Origin: a virus
Direction: 5' to 3' (one strand)
DNA length: 40,228 nt
Virus record (IMG/VR): IMGVR_UViG_3300013100_000008
Span: 1-40,228 of that record
Shown here: one piece after another, positions 1 through 7,197 of the stretch
How the letters are laid out: every line of letters starts with the position of its first letter
How positions within the stretch are numbered: position 1 is the stretch's first letter
The notes under the pieces: generated by a model
Databases searched by the model: none
Seen by the model: the letters and a program-made list of their open reading frames with translations, nothing else
What the model was told of the DNA's origin: nothing
Position numbers and translations under genes: made by a program

Positions 1-123
1 CCGGTCAACTACGCCGGATGGTTGGGTTCGATTCCCTCCCGCTTCACCCACATATAACTTCACAGTGCATGTTCGGGGCATATGCCCACCCTGGCTATCT
101 GAAAGGTGACCCCAGTGTCGCTC
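1..123. repeat. Left copy of 123-bp terminal direct repeat
   Basis: Bases 1-123 are identical to 40106-40228. The repeat starts inside a tRNA-like sequence and ends within the first codons of the gene at 115, so it has no natural boundary at either end. This is what a circular or circularly permuted genome looks like when opened with an assembly overlap. A true short terminal repeat of the virion is possible but less likely, because the repeat cuts through a gene. Confidence 0.9.
76..87. promoter_or_regulatory. 12-bp perfect palindrome upstream of first gene
   Basis: GGGCATATGCCC is a perfect palindrome lying 27 bases upstream of the GTG at 115. Its repeat copy is at 40181-40192. It could be an operator for a dimeric repressor or a short hairpin in the leader. 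No clear -35/-10 pair was recognised next to it. Confidence 0.35.
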
Positions 124-324
124 GCCGATGAACTCGCAACACTCAGACCCAACCCGCGAACGTTCGACCAATGGCTGGCACTGAAGCCAGAAGACGCCGA
201 CGCCGTAATCGGGTACCTCCGCGATTCAACCATCCAGGTGGAGCCACTGCTCCGCACCCTACGGAAACACGGCATCCCGTGCACCCGCGAAACAGTGAAG
301 GCATACCGTGACTCTGACGAGTGA
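115..324 (+). CDS. Small conserved phage protein with HTH-like C-terminus
   Basis: This is a 69-residue protein starting at GTG 115. GAAAGG at 101-106 lies about 8 bases upstream, which favours 115 over the in-frame GTG at 106 that overlaps the ribosome site. The C-terminal half (LLRTLRKHGIPCTRETVKAYR) has the spacing of a helix-turn-helix in which the last helix would contact DNA. Small proteins of this pattern are common in actinophage early regions. Its stop overlaps the exonuclease start at 308, implying translational coupling. DNA binding is inferred; no exact function is known. Confidence 0.7.
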   Translation: MSLADELATLRPNPRTFDQWLALKPEDADAVIGYLRDSTIQVEPLLRTLRKHGIPCTRETVKAYRDSDE

Positions 325-1138
325 TCTGAAAGCTCTCCACCCGGATGTCCGCAACCGAATCCTCATCCTTGACGTTGAACGAGTCGCCGGTATCACCCAG
401 CAGGCTTGGTGGGAACGCAAGGATCTGCAGAAACGGTACATCCACCACGAGACGGTGATCCGGGAACCGCGAACAACGATCGTGTGTGCGAAGTGGTACG
501 ACTCACCGGATATCATCCGCCTCACCGAGTGGGACAAGGGTGGGCGCGGACAGTTCCTCAAGAACGTTCACGAGCTCATGTCGTCCGCCGACATCATCGT
601 CGGCCACAACCTCGACAACGCGGACATCCCTTGGCTCGAGGGCGACCTGTACTTCCCTCGCATCGGTCACAAGCACAAACCGAGCCTGCCCCCGCTGCCA
701 CCGTTCAAAACGGTCGACACGCTCAAGGTTGCACGCCGCTTCAAGTCCGGTGTGGCATTCAAGTCACTCAACGCTCTCTGCCAGATCCTCGAGATCCCTG
801 CAAAGACCGACGAGTACGACCGTGACCGCATGGAACGTGCAGTCGCCGGCAACCAGGAAGACCGTGACAGGCTCGTCGAATACTGTGCCGGTGACGTCAT
901 CGCCACCCAAGGCCTATACGACTGGTTACGGCCACACATCAAAAACCACCCGGCACTGTTCGTAGACGGACGCGACAAGCTCACCGTCTGCAACCGGTGC
1001 GGGTCAACCACGATGCCCACCTCACGACGTTACGTGGCAAACGTGCTCACGTACACGATGCTCAAGTGCACGAGCTGCGGCGGTTACTCACGCCTCAGCA
1101 TCGAACCTGAGCGCATGTCGATGATCCGCGGCGTCTAA
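308..1138 (+). CDS. DEDDy-type 3'-5' exonuclease with C-terminal zinc ribbon
   Basis: The protein has 276 residues. ExoI is the D-x-E at D22/E24 (LDVE), ExoII is the GHNLDNAD block ending at D106, and ExoIII is the Y-x3-D of YCAGD at Y192-D196. These are the four metal-binding acids of RNase H-like DEDD exonucleases, DnaQ/DNA polymerase B exonuclease class. After residue 225 comes a CxxC...CxxC zinc ribbon (C228, C231, C254, C257). It is free-standing, with no polymerase domain attached. It probably trims DNA or RNA 3' ends during replication or recombination. The GTG start at 308 is preceded by TGAAGG at 295-300 and overlaps the upstream gene by 17 bases. Confidence 0.8.
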   Translation: MTLTSDLKALHPDVRNRILILDVERVAGITQQAWWERKDLQKRYIHHETVIREPRTTIVCAKWYDSPDIIRLTEWDKGGRGQFLKNVHELMSSADIIVGHNLDNADIPWLEGDLYFPRIGHKHKPSLPPLPPFKTVDTLKVARRFKSGVAFKSLNALCQILEIPAKTDEYDRDRMERAVAGNQEDRDRLVEYCAGDVIATQGLYDWLRPHIKNHPALFVDGRDKLTVCNRCGSTTMPTSRRYVANVLTYTMLKCTSCGGYSRLSIEPERMSMIRGV

Positions 1139-1226
1139 CAAACCTCCCACCTCCCACGCGAATAGCCATAGGCAGAAGCCACATCGTAAGGCAACCGGCG
1201 TCGAGGCATGGTGGGGACAACCAAAA

Positions 1227-1277
1227 GAGTCCAATACTCTGCACGCAACCATGTGCTGTGTGCAGAGTATTGGGCTC
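1227..1277. promoter_or_regulatory. 18-bp-arm inverted repeat in leader of the 1302 gene
   Basis: Bases 1227-1244 are complementary to 1260-1277 over 18 positions with one T/G wobble, enclosing a 15-base loop. The core is CCAATACTCTGCAC and its complement. No U-run follows, so it does not look like an intrinsic terminator. It ends 25 bases before the GTG at 1302 and could be an operator, an RNA processing site or a stabilising leader hairpin. An ATG at 1251 lies in the loop but lacks a ribosome site. The adjacent 1139-1226 stretch shows no gene. Confidence 0.6.
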
Positions 1278-1301
1278 CACCTTTCGTGCAGGGAGCTGAT
1301 C

Positions 1302-1481
1302 GTGGATGACGAAGACTTCACCGCAGCAACCTGCGACGCGTGCGGCACGAATGTTCGTGCACGCGGCGTCATCTCACTACCCAGCGGACGAGTACTCGCT
1401 TACTGCTTTCACCACCTGAACCGTCATCGGTCAGCAGCGGAAGCAATGGGTGCACTCGTCGTCGAACTCGTCGCTGTCTGA
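1302..1481 (+). CDS. DUF7455-like small zinc-binding protein
   Basis: The 59-residue protein starts at GTG 1302 behind GGGAG at 1291-1295. An upstream in-frame ATG at 1251 lies in the loop of a large hairpin without a ribosome site. The sequence has CDAC near residue 11, then LPSGRVLAYCFHH and a basic helix. The CxxC...CxHH layout matches the DUF7455 family of small actinobacterial and phage proteins, which presumably bind zinc. The role is unknown. Confidence 0.7.
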   Translation: MDDEDFTAATCDACGTNVRARGVISLPSGRVLAYCFHHLNRHRSAAEAMGALVVELVAV

Positions 1482-1493
1482 AAGGACACGCTC

Positions 1494-1601
1494 ATGGAGA
1501 GCGATCGACTGACCGTGCACGCGATGGCCGTGCAAGCCCTTGAGGGTGAGGGCGATTTCCTGCTATCCCTCGACTCGCACGTTGGTGAAGACGATGAATG
1601 A
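1494..1601 (+). CDS. Tiny acidic hypothetical protein
   Basis: This is a 35-residue reading frame (MESDRLTVHAMAVQ..., ending HVGEDDE). GAAAGGAC at 1480-1487 gives a well-placed ribosome site. It overlaps the next small frame at 1594 in the ATGAATGA style seen throughout this region, which is the main support. It is not recognised. Confidence 0.5.
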   Translation: MESDRLTVHAMAVQALEGEGDFLLSLDSHVGEDDE

Positions 1602-1698
1602 ACGCGAACTCGAAGTAGACGCACACGTCGCAGCAGGACGAATCACCGTGTACGCGGACGGGCAAGACTTCCTCGAAAGAGCAATCCCACATGAGTGA
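1594..1698 (+). CDS. Tiny hypothetical protein
   Basis: This is a 34-residue frame (MNERELEVDAHVAAG...) that starts inside the end of the 1494 gene and runs into the start of the 1691 gene. GGTGA at 1584-1588 can act as ribosome site. The tight start-stop overlaps on both sides support it. The content (alternating acidic residues, then GRITVYADG) suggests a small beta-rich protein. Function unknown. Confidence 0.45.
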   Translation: MNERELEVDAHVAAGRITVYADGQDFLERAIPHE

Positions 1699-1939
1699 CC
1701 AGACACGCGCCAACCTCGAACAATCCATCGGCGCACACATCGCAGACGCATTCCCCGGCGACTACACATCCGGGTGGATCGTCGTCGTCGCATCCTCATC
1801 CCTCGAAAGACCCGACGCCACCAACTACCGGCTCGTGTCACCAGACGGACAACCCTTCCACGTTGACGACGGGCTCATCAACGTCGGCAAGAAAATCATC
1901 CGCGATTCATGGGACGAAGACGGCGACGAAGATGACTGA
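1691..1939 (+). CDS. Conserved phage protein of unknown function
   Basis: This is an 82-residue protein with a helical N-terminus, a central beta segment (GWIVVVASSSLERP, then YRLVSPDGQPFHVDDGL) and a very acidic C-terminal tail (DEDGDEDD). Its ATG overlaps the previous stop. Proteins of this general layout are common in actinophages but have no assigned job. The next gene starts within its last codons. Confidence 0.65.
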   Translation: MSDQTRANLEQSIGAHIADAFPGDYTSGWIVVVASSSLERPDATNYRLVSPDGQPFHVDDGLINVGKKIIRDSWDEDGDEDD

Positions 1940-2066
1940 ACTTGCGTTCAACATCGCTGGATTCGGAATCGCCGCGCTCTTCGCCATTGGAGCATGCGTG
2001 CTACTCCTGCTGCACACATGGCTCAAGTCTCTCGAACGCGGCGAGCACGAGAACGAAGAAGAATGA
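1932..2066 (+). CDS. Small single-pass membrane protein
   Basis: This is a 44-residue protein. Residues about 5-27 (AFNIAGFGIAALFAIGACVL followed by LLL) form one hydrophobic membrane span, followed by a charged tail (LERGEHENEEE). It overlaps both neighbours by 4-8 bases. Such mini membrane proteins in early phage operons may act on the host envelope or in exclusion; that is only inference. Confidence 0.6.
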   Translation: MTELAFNIAGFGIAALFAIGACVLLLLHTWLKSLERGEHENEEE

Positions 2067-2254
2067 TGCGCACACTCAAAGGTGCAGTCATCATCATCAC
2101 ACTCGAGATCATGACCTGGATTCTTTGGAAGCCCGCGATCAAACCTGGCATCCGCTGGCTATTCACGCGCGTCGAAGTGCAAACACACCCCGACTGCAAA
2201 CCCCGCTACTGGACAACACGCAACGGTGTACGCACAGAAGGGCCATGGACATGA
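2063..2254 (+). CDS. Small membrane-anchored hypothetical protein
   Basis: This 63-residue protein begins MMRTLKG and has a hydrophobic segment at about residues 8-23 (AVIIITLEIMTWILW), followed by a polar tail with aromatic and basic residues (DCKPRYWTTRNG). Two adjacent in-frame ATGs (2063, 2066) are possible starts; the first overlaps the previous stop. Function unknown. Confidence 0.55.
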   Translation: MMRTLKGAVIIITLEIMTWILWKPAIKPGIRWLFTRVEVQTHPDCKPRYWTTRNGVRTEGPWT

Positions 2255-2370
2255 CCACCCACACCTGTGCATGCTGCAACCGTGTCATCCTCGTAGCCAC
2301 CGCCGGCATCACCACATGCGTATGCGGAGTACGACACCACGCAGCACCCACCAACGGGGCCAGCTCGTGA
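2251..2370 (+). CDS. Tiny CxxC zinc-ribbon-like protein
   Basis: The protein has 39 residues with two cysteine pairs (CACC at about 6-9 and CVCG at about 23-26), as in a minimal zinc ribbon. GAAGGG at 2237-2242 is about 8 bases before ATG 2251, which favours it over the in-frame ATG at 2245. It overlaps both neighbours by 4 bases. Confidence 0.5.
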   Translation: MTTHTCACCNRVILVATAGITTCVCGVRHHAAPTNGASS

Positions 2371-2519
2371 CCGAACTACACCACGACGAACACCCATGCG
2401 ACTACTGCGGCACCATCTGGTCAAGCGAATCCGCAATGGAACGATGCGACTGCGGCGACACCACCGCCACCCTCTCACCATCCAAGAGCAGGGTGCGCTA
2501 TGACTTGGGGTATGACTAA
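2367..2519 (+). CDS. Tiny zinc-ribbon-like protein
   Basis: The protein has 50 residues with CDYCG at about 11-15 and CDCGD at about 30-34, a second candidate four-cysteine zinc site directly after the one at 2251. The start is GTG 2367, overlapping the previous stop, and its TAA overlaps the next ATG (TAATG). Pairs of such small cysteine-rich proteins may bind nucleic acid or host proteins; no function can be assigned. Confidence 0.5.
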   Translation: MTELHHDEHPCDYCGTIWSSESAMERCDCGDTTATLSPSKSRVRYDLGYD

Positions 2520-2740
2520 TGTCTATTGAGATCCCGGCATCAGCAAAGGTGCTCCCGAAACGCATCGTCGTTGACGACATCAAGCGGGACATTCTCATCG
2601 ATGGCGTCTCAATCCCGTGGCACATCTCACCCCGCATCGAGGTCACTTCTCGACCAAACGAAGAGACCACCGTATGGATTGGTATACCTGCGTCCGATGT
2701 GCAAGTGATCCTAGACGCCTCGGCCACTACTAGACAATGA
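2519..2740 (+). CDS. Hypothetical beta-rich phage protein
   Basis: This is a 73-residue protein with alternating hydrophobic strands (RIVVDDIKRDILIDGVSIPW, then TTVWIGIPASDVQVIL). It starts at ATG 2519 overlapping the upstream stop. It is the last gene before a hairpin at 2757-2786, so it closes this small operon. Not recognised. Confidence 0.6.
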   Translation: MSIEIPASAKVLPKRIVVDDIKRDILIDGVSIPWHISPRIEVTSRPNEETTVWIGIPASDVQVILDASATTRQ

Positions 2741-2756
2741 ACTCCACACCCCACAC

Positions 2757-2786
2757 AGATGCCCTCGCCAACGTGCGAGGGCATCT
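2757..2786 (+). terminator. Intrinsic-terminator-like hairpin
   Basis: The arms AGATGCCCTCG (2757-2767) and CGAGGGCATCT (2776-2786) are perfectly complementary over 11 bp with an 8-base loop. The downstream sequence is only weakly T-rich (GTCGTT). It separates the tiny-gene operon from the HNH gene at 2805. Confidence 0.6.
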
Positions 2787-2804
2787 GTCGTTAACGAGGT
2801 GAAC

Positions 2805-3074
2805 ATGCGTGAAGGACGAAGTGATGCGCTCCGCAAGAAACACCGAGCCATCATCGCCAAAGCAAAACCCTCATGCCACATCTGCGGCAAGCCCATCGAC
2901 TACACGCTGCCCTACCCAGACCCAGGATGCTTCGTCGTCGACCACGTAGTCGCGATCGCTAACGGCGGGTCGGACACGATCGAGAACAAGAAGGCAGCGC
3001 ATCATGCCTGCAACTCGAAGAAGAGAGCGCGAGTCTACGCGCCAATCATTCGACGCAGCGGCGCACTCGACTGA
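2805..3074 (+). CDS. HNH endonuclease
   Basis: The 89-residue protein has CHIC near residue 25, then a VVDHVVAIANGGSD block and HHACNSKK. This is the beta-beta-alpha-metal fold of HNH nucleases, with the DH pair at about residues 47-48 and zinc-binding cysteines around it. GAGGTG at 2796-2801 precedes ATG 2805; GTG 2799 is an in-frame alternative. Free-standing HNH enzymes near the terminase genes are known in HK97-like phages to assist packaging or to act as homing nucleases. Which applies here cannot be told. Confidence 0.8.
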   Translation: MREGRSDALRKKHRAIIAKAKPSCHICGKPIDYTLPYPDPGCFVVDHVVAIANGGSDTIENKKAAHHACNSKKRARVYAPIIRRSGALD

Positions 3075-3083
3075 CAAGAAGAA

Positions 3084-3112
3084 ACCCCGCAACGGCGGCA
3101 ACCGTTCGGGGT
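3084..3112 (+). terminator. Hairpin between the two HNH genes
   Basis: ACCCCG-c-AACGG pairs with CCGTT-CGGGGT, 11 bp with a one-base bulge and a CGGCAA loop. It is followed by GTGACCGAACCC and then a strong AGGAGG ribosome site. No U-run is present, so it may be a leader structure of the next HNH gene rather than a terminator. A similar CGGGG...ACCGAA order occurs upstream of the HNH gene at 11147. Confidence 0.5.
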
Positions 3113-3141
3113 CGTGACCGAACCCATAGGAGGAGTTCGAT

Positions 3142-3846
3142 ATGAACAATCGTACATGCACCGGCTGCGAAAAGATATTCATTCCCACACATGGGCGGCA
3201 ACGATGCTGCTCCATCGAATGCCGCAAGCCAAACCACGCAATCGTCACACTCACATGCGACTGCTGTGGTGGGCCTGCCACCAAGTACCGGCAAGCCAGG
3301 CGCTACAACGCAACCTACTGCGGCACGCTATGCCGCGACTTTGCCAAGTATGGACCGACATCGTGCACCATCCCCAAACATCACTGGGCGAGATGGTACG
3401 GACGAACTTCAATATGGAAGCCACCACTCACCCGCAACGATGGCACCTGCCAATGGTGCGGGTCGGCCAACCCGCGCGGCATCTCCGCCTCCTTCTGCTC
3501 ACCCAGGTGCAAGCAGGGTGCTAAGCATCAACGGCGCCGCGCCCGCGAGTACGACGCACCCGGTGAGTACAGATACGCCGACGTCATCCACCAGTTCAGG
3601 CGACAGGGCCACGCCTGCGCCTACTGCCTCCGCCGCATCGATGGCCTGCCAGATCCAGAACACGTTCGAGCCCTGTCCCGAGGTGGACGCAATGACATGA
3701 CCAACATCGTTGCCGCATGTGGACCATGCAACTCGGACAAGCGCGACCTAAGCCTGACCGAATGGTCCGCTGACCGAGCTCGACGCGGGCTTGATGCCGT
3801 GAACATCACGCTTGCCGGTCCCGCTTACGCGAACCTAATCCTCTGA
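3142..3846 (+). CDS. HNH endonuclease with N-terminal zinc fingers
   Basis: This is a 234-residue protein. Three cysteine-rich modules come first: CTGC...CCSIEC, CDCC...YCGTLC and CQWC...FCSPRC, each resembling a treble-clef or zinc-finger DNA-binding unit. The C-terminal part (about 150-205) is an HNH domain with CAYC, DPEHVRALSRGG and CGPCNSDK. AGGAGG at 3129-3134 gives a strong start. The build (sequence-reading fingers plus HNH) fits a homing endonuclease. It is followed by a 129-base gap before terminase. Confidence 0.8.
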   Translation: MNNRTCTGCEKIFIPTHGRQRCCSIECRKPNHAIVTLTCDCCGGPATKYRQARRYNATYCGTLCRDFAKYGPTSCTIPKHHWARWYGRTSIWKPPLTRNDGTCQWCGSANPRGISASFCSPRCKQGAKHQRRRAREYDAPGEYRYADVIHQFRRQGHACAYCLRRIDGLPDPEHVRALSRGGRNDMTNIVAACGPCNSDKRDLSLTEWSADRARRGLDAVNITLAGPAYANLIL

Positions 3847-3975
3847 GAAAGAACACTCGTTCGGTTCCACCCTGAGCACCAGGGGGAGGGGAGGGGGTGG
3901 GCGTCTCGCTGTAGGTCTCGGGGTCTTCGGATCGTCTCTCTCTGGTGTTTTTTTCGTTTCCCTCAGGAGGTTCCC
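3847..3975 (+). other. Gap before terminase, with G-quadruplex motif
   Basis: No gene is present. Bases 3882-3901 read G5-A-G4-A-G5-T-G3, four G-runs with single-base loops on the plus strand, the pattern of a very stable G-quadruplex. A T-run (3948-3954) and then the terminase ribosome site CAGGAGG (3964-3970) follow. Gaps just upstream of terminase genes often hold the packaging site; whether cos or pac lies here is not visible. Confidence 0.6.
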
Positions 3976-4275
3976 ATGTCGAGCATTCGAAAGTCTGTTC
4001 TGCGCGCCGTGGCCCCTGACGAGGCTCCGGAGCCCCCGAAGATCCTGACTCTCGCTGAGGCGATCGAGTCGGGTGACTACTTGCAGATTCTTCTGGCTCA
4101 GCGTCGTGATATTGCTACGGATCTTCCTGATGAGAAGGGGCCAGCGAAGGCTGCCCTGCATCGTCAGCTCTCTCTTCTGTCGAAGGAGATTGAGGGTTTG
4201 CAGCGGGGCGATGAGGAGGGCGCGGAGGGCGGCGCGAATGTCGAAGATGGAGAGTTCGAAGCCGCGGCTATCTGA
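3976..4275 (+). CDS. terS: Terminase small subunit
   Basis: This is a 99-residue protein. The central part (ILTLAEAIESGDYLQILLAQ, then helices rich in K/E/L) matches short actinophage terminase small subunits, and the C-terminus is acidic and low complexity. The protein would bind the packaging site and stimulate the large subunit. Start at ATG 3976 behind CAGGAGG. Its last 38 bases overlap the start of the large subunit, a usual arrangement for this pair. Confidence 0.8.
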   Translation: MSSIRKSVLRAVAPDEAPEPPKILTLAEAIESGDYLQILLAQRRDIATDLPDEKGPAKAALHRQLSLLSKEIEGLQRGDEEGAEGGANVEDGEFEAAAI

Positions 4276-5764
4276 CGTTGCGCGGCATGTTGTGTACCCG
4301 TCTGGGATCGTTTCTACTGCGTGGCCTCGTGTGGTTGCGCAGTGTGCGGCGATGGGTGTTGAGTTCGATTCTTGGCAGCATGGTGTTGGTTCGATTGCTC
4401 TGGGTAAGTCGAAGAATGGGAAGTATGCGGCCACCATTGGTGGCGTCGTGCTTTCGATTCCGAGGCAGGTAGGGAAGACCTTCCTTGTCGGGATGATCGT
4501 GATTGCGCTGTGCATTCTGAACAAGCGTATGACCGTGTTGTGGACTGCTCATCGGACGAAGACCGCAACGAAGACCTTTCAGACCATGCAGGGCATGGTG
4601 AAGAAGAAGAAGATCCGCGGTCATCTCGCTGCAGGGCGAAATGACGGCATCCGTACGGCGAACGGTGAGCAGGAGATCCGGTTCCGCAACGGCTCCGTGA
4701 TCATGTTCGGCGCCCGTGAGGGTGGTTTCGGGCGTGGTTTCGATGAGGTCGACGTCGAGGTGTTCGATGAGGCGCAGATCCTTGGCGAGAAGGCACTTGA
4801 GGACATGGTTGCGGCGACGAACCAGTCTCGCCAAGAGGCTGGCGCTCTGTTGTTCTTCATGGGCACGCCGCCGAGGCCTTCTGATGCTGGTGAGGAATGG
4901 CTGGGTCGACGCGACGACGCGCTGAGCACGAAGCCTGATGACGAGGTTGTGGGTCTGTCGGAGGACATGGTGTACGTCGAGTTTTCGGCGGACAAGGATG
5001 CTGATCCTGACGACCGGAGCCAGTGGGCGAAGGCGAACCCGTCGTTTCCGCATCGTACTCCGCTCGAGTCGATGTTGCGTATGCGCAAGCAGCTCAAGAA
5101 CGAGGATTCGTTCAAGCGCGAGGCGCTTGGTATCTATGACGCTCTCGACTCCGGGCAGGTCATCGATGACGCTTCTTGGGGTGCCGTTTCCGATCCGGCC
5201 TCTATGCCTATTGAGCGCTTGACGTTGGCGGTTGATGTTTCTCCCGATCGTCGCGTTGCTGCTGTGTCGCTGGCTGGTCAACGTGCTGATGGGCTTTGGC
5301 ATGTTGAGCTCGATCAGCACCGCAAGCACACCGACTGGGTGGCGGCATGGGTGACTTCTCGCGCCGAGAGGAATCGGCTGCATGCGGTCGTCATTGATGA
5401 GCTGTCGGGGCTTGTTGAGGAGCGCAAGGGGCGCAACTACCTCAAGGGGACCGATGTGGTTGTGACGTTGGCTGCATCGGAGGGGCGTGACATGGCGATT
5501 GCTTCTGGTCAGCTCTATGACGCGGTGATGGAACCTCGTCCTCGTGTGCGTCATGTGGATCAGCCTCAGTTGAACGTGTCTGTGTCGGTTGCTCGTAAGC
5601 GTGTGATGCGTTCGGGCGGTTGGGCGTGGACGCCGAACGATGAGTCGTCTGATATCACGCCGATTGTGTCGGCGACTTTGGCGCTTTGGGGTGCTCAGAA
5701 GGATGACGTGGAGCGTCCGACTCGACGTAGGACTAGTGAACGGACGGCGGTGATGCTTTCGTGA
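4238..5764 (+). CDS. terL: Terminase large subunit
   Basis: This is a 508-residue packaging motor. Walker A is PRQVGKT at about residues 75-81, the variant P-loop typical of phage terminases, and Walker B is VEVFDE at about 173-178. The C-terminal nuclease part shows LAVDVSPDR and VVIDELSG segments with the expected acids. ATG 4238 is chosen because GGAGGG at 4224-4229 lies 8 bases upstream; ATG 4247 is a possible alternative. The open frame extends further upstream into the small subunit gene, but that part is shadow. It overlaps portal by four bases. Confidence 0.93.
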   Translation: MSKMESSKPRLSDVARHVVYPSGIVSTAWPRVVAQCAAMGVEFDSWQHGVGSIALGKSKNGKYAATIGGVVLSIPRQVGKTFLVGMIVIALCILNKRMTVLWTAHRTKTATKTFQTMQGMVKKKKIRGHLAAGRNDGIRTANGEQEIRFRNGSVIMFGAREGGFGRGFDEVDVEVFDEAQILGEKALEDMVAATNQSRQEAGALLFFMGTPPRPSDAGEEWLGRRDDALSTKPDDEVVGLSEDMVYVEFSADKDADPDDRSQWAKANPSFPHRTPLESMLRMRKQLKNEDSFKREALGIYDALDSGQVIDDASWGAVSDPASMPIERLTLAVDVSPDRRVAAVSLAGQRADGLWHVELDQHRKHTDWVAAWVTSRAERNRLHAVVIDELSGLVEERKGRNYLKGTDVVVTLAASEGRDMAIASGQLYDAVMEPRPRVRHVDQPQLNVSVSVARKRVMRSGGWAWTPNDESSDITPIVSATLALWGAQKDDVERPTRRRTSERTAVMLS

Positions 5765-7197
5765 TTGATTCGGTGCGTATCCCGCAGTTTTCTGATGATG
5801 AGAATCGGACTGTGAACAGGCTTCTTGAGCGGCTTGGTGAGAAGGCTCCTCGAAATCTGTTGCGTTCGTCGTTCTATGATGGTCGTCGGGCGGTTGAGCA
5901 GGTTGGGACGATCATCCCTCCGCAGTATTCGAACATCGCTCTGGCGTTGGGGTGGACTGCGAAGGGTGTTGATGGGCTTGCTCGTCGGTGCAACATCGAC
6001 CGTTTTGTGTGGACTGATGGCGAGCTCGATTCACTTGGTTACAGCGAGTTCGTTGACTCTAACTTTCTATTCTCGGAGCTCTCTCAGGGCCGCACGGACT
6101 CTCTGATTCATGGCGTCTCGTATGTTGTGAACACTCAGGGTGGCGAGGGTGAGCCTGAGTCCCTGGTGCATGTGCGTGACGGGCTGTCGTCGGTCGGTAC
6201 GTGGAACCCTCGAAAGCGTCGTCTTGATGACTTCTTGTCGATCACTGATGTGGATGAGTCGGGCGTGAAGGAATTGAACCTTTACCTCGAGAACGTGATT
6301 CTGACGGCTGTCCGCGAGGGGAGTATGTGGGAGGTCACGGAGCAGCGTCACGGTTGGGGCGTCCCTGCTGAGCCTCTGGTGTACCGCCCGCGCACATCGC
6401 GACCGATGGGGCGCTCGAGGATCACTCGCCCGGCTATGGCGATCCAGGAGGCTGCACTTCGCGCTCTGGTTCGGCTTGAGGCGCACATGGACATCTATGC
6501 GATCCCGAAGCTGATGCTTCTTGGCGCTGATGAGTCGATCTTCAAGAACCCGGATGGTTCGTTGAAGGCTTCTTGGCAGATCGCGATGGGCCGAGCGTTT
6601 GGTATCCCCGATGATGATGAGGCTTCGAATCCGCGCGCGGATGTGAAGCAGTTCTCTGCTGAGTCGCCTGAGCCGCATCTTGCCCAGTTGAATGCGTTGG
6701 CGAAGCTGATGGCGCGTGAGACGGATCTTCCTGATTCTGATTTCGCTTTGACGGACATGGCTAACCCGACTTCTGCGGATGCGTATAACGCATCTCGGGA
6801 GAACTTGATCGCTGAGGCCGAGGGGAGCATGTCGGATTGGGATGCTTCGATCCGGCGAGCGTTCACTCGTGGGCTTGCAATCCAGAACGGCCTTTCTGAG
6901 ATCCCGGATTCGTGGGGTTCGATGCAGGTTGGTTGGCGTTCACCGATCTACCTGTCTCGCGCGGCTGAGGCTGATGCTGGCGCGAAGGAGATCGCTTCTC
7001 TGCCGGATTGGGTGAAGGAGACGACGGTTGCTATGCGGCGCCTTGGGTGGTCTCAGCAGGAGATCAATGAGGCTCTTGCAGAGCGTCAGAAGAGCGTGGG
7101 TCGTCAGGCGGCGGCGTCTTTGATTGCTGCACGTCAGACGGAGGTTCCGAATGGTGACAGCGCAGGAGTCGAAGCAGCTTCTAACGCTGCTGGGTGA
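5761..7197 (+). CDS. Portal protein
   Basis: The protein has 478 residues, the usual size for SPP1-gp6-like actinophage portals. It shows the family's N-terminal region (GTIIPPQYSNIALALGWTAKGVD), a central domain, and a C-terminal MANPTSADAYNASRENLIAEAEG segment followed by helices that form the crown. Twelve copies would form the ring at the capsid vertex that binds terminase and then the connector. The GTG start at 5761 overlaps the terminase stop. The end overlaps the MuF-like gene. Confidence 0.92.
   Translation: MIDSVRIPQFSDDENRTVNRLLERLGEKAPRNLLRSSFYDGRRAVEQVGTIIPPQYSNIALALGWTAKGVDGLARRCNIDRFVWTDGELDSLGYSEFVDSNFLFSELSQGRTDSLIHGVSYVVNTQGGEGEPESLVHVRDGLSSVGTWNPRKRRLDDFLSITDVDESGVKELNLYLENVILTAVREGSMWEVTEQRHGWGVPAEPLVYRPRTSRPMGRSRITRPAMAIQEAALRALVRLEAHMDIYAIPKLMLLGADESIFKNPDGSLKASWQIAMGRAFGIPDDDEASNPRADVKQFSAESPEPHLAQLNALAKLMARETDLPDSDFALTDMANPTSADAYNASRENLIAEAEGSMSDWDASIRRAFTRGLAIQNGLSEIPDSWGSMQVGWRSPIYLSRAAEADAGAKEIASLPDWVKETTVAMRRLGWSQQEINEALAERQKSVGRQAAASLIAARQTEVPNGDSAGVEAASNAAG

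Noticed and set aside
4268-5554. 428-residue reading frame on the minus strand
   Set aside because: It is antisense to the terminase large subunit, is rich in Arg/His/Thr as expected of a shadow frame, and has no ribosome site or domain.
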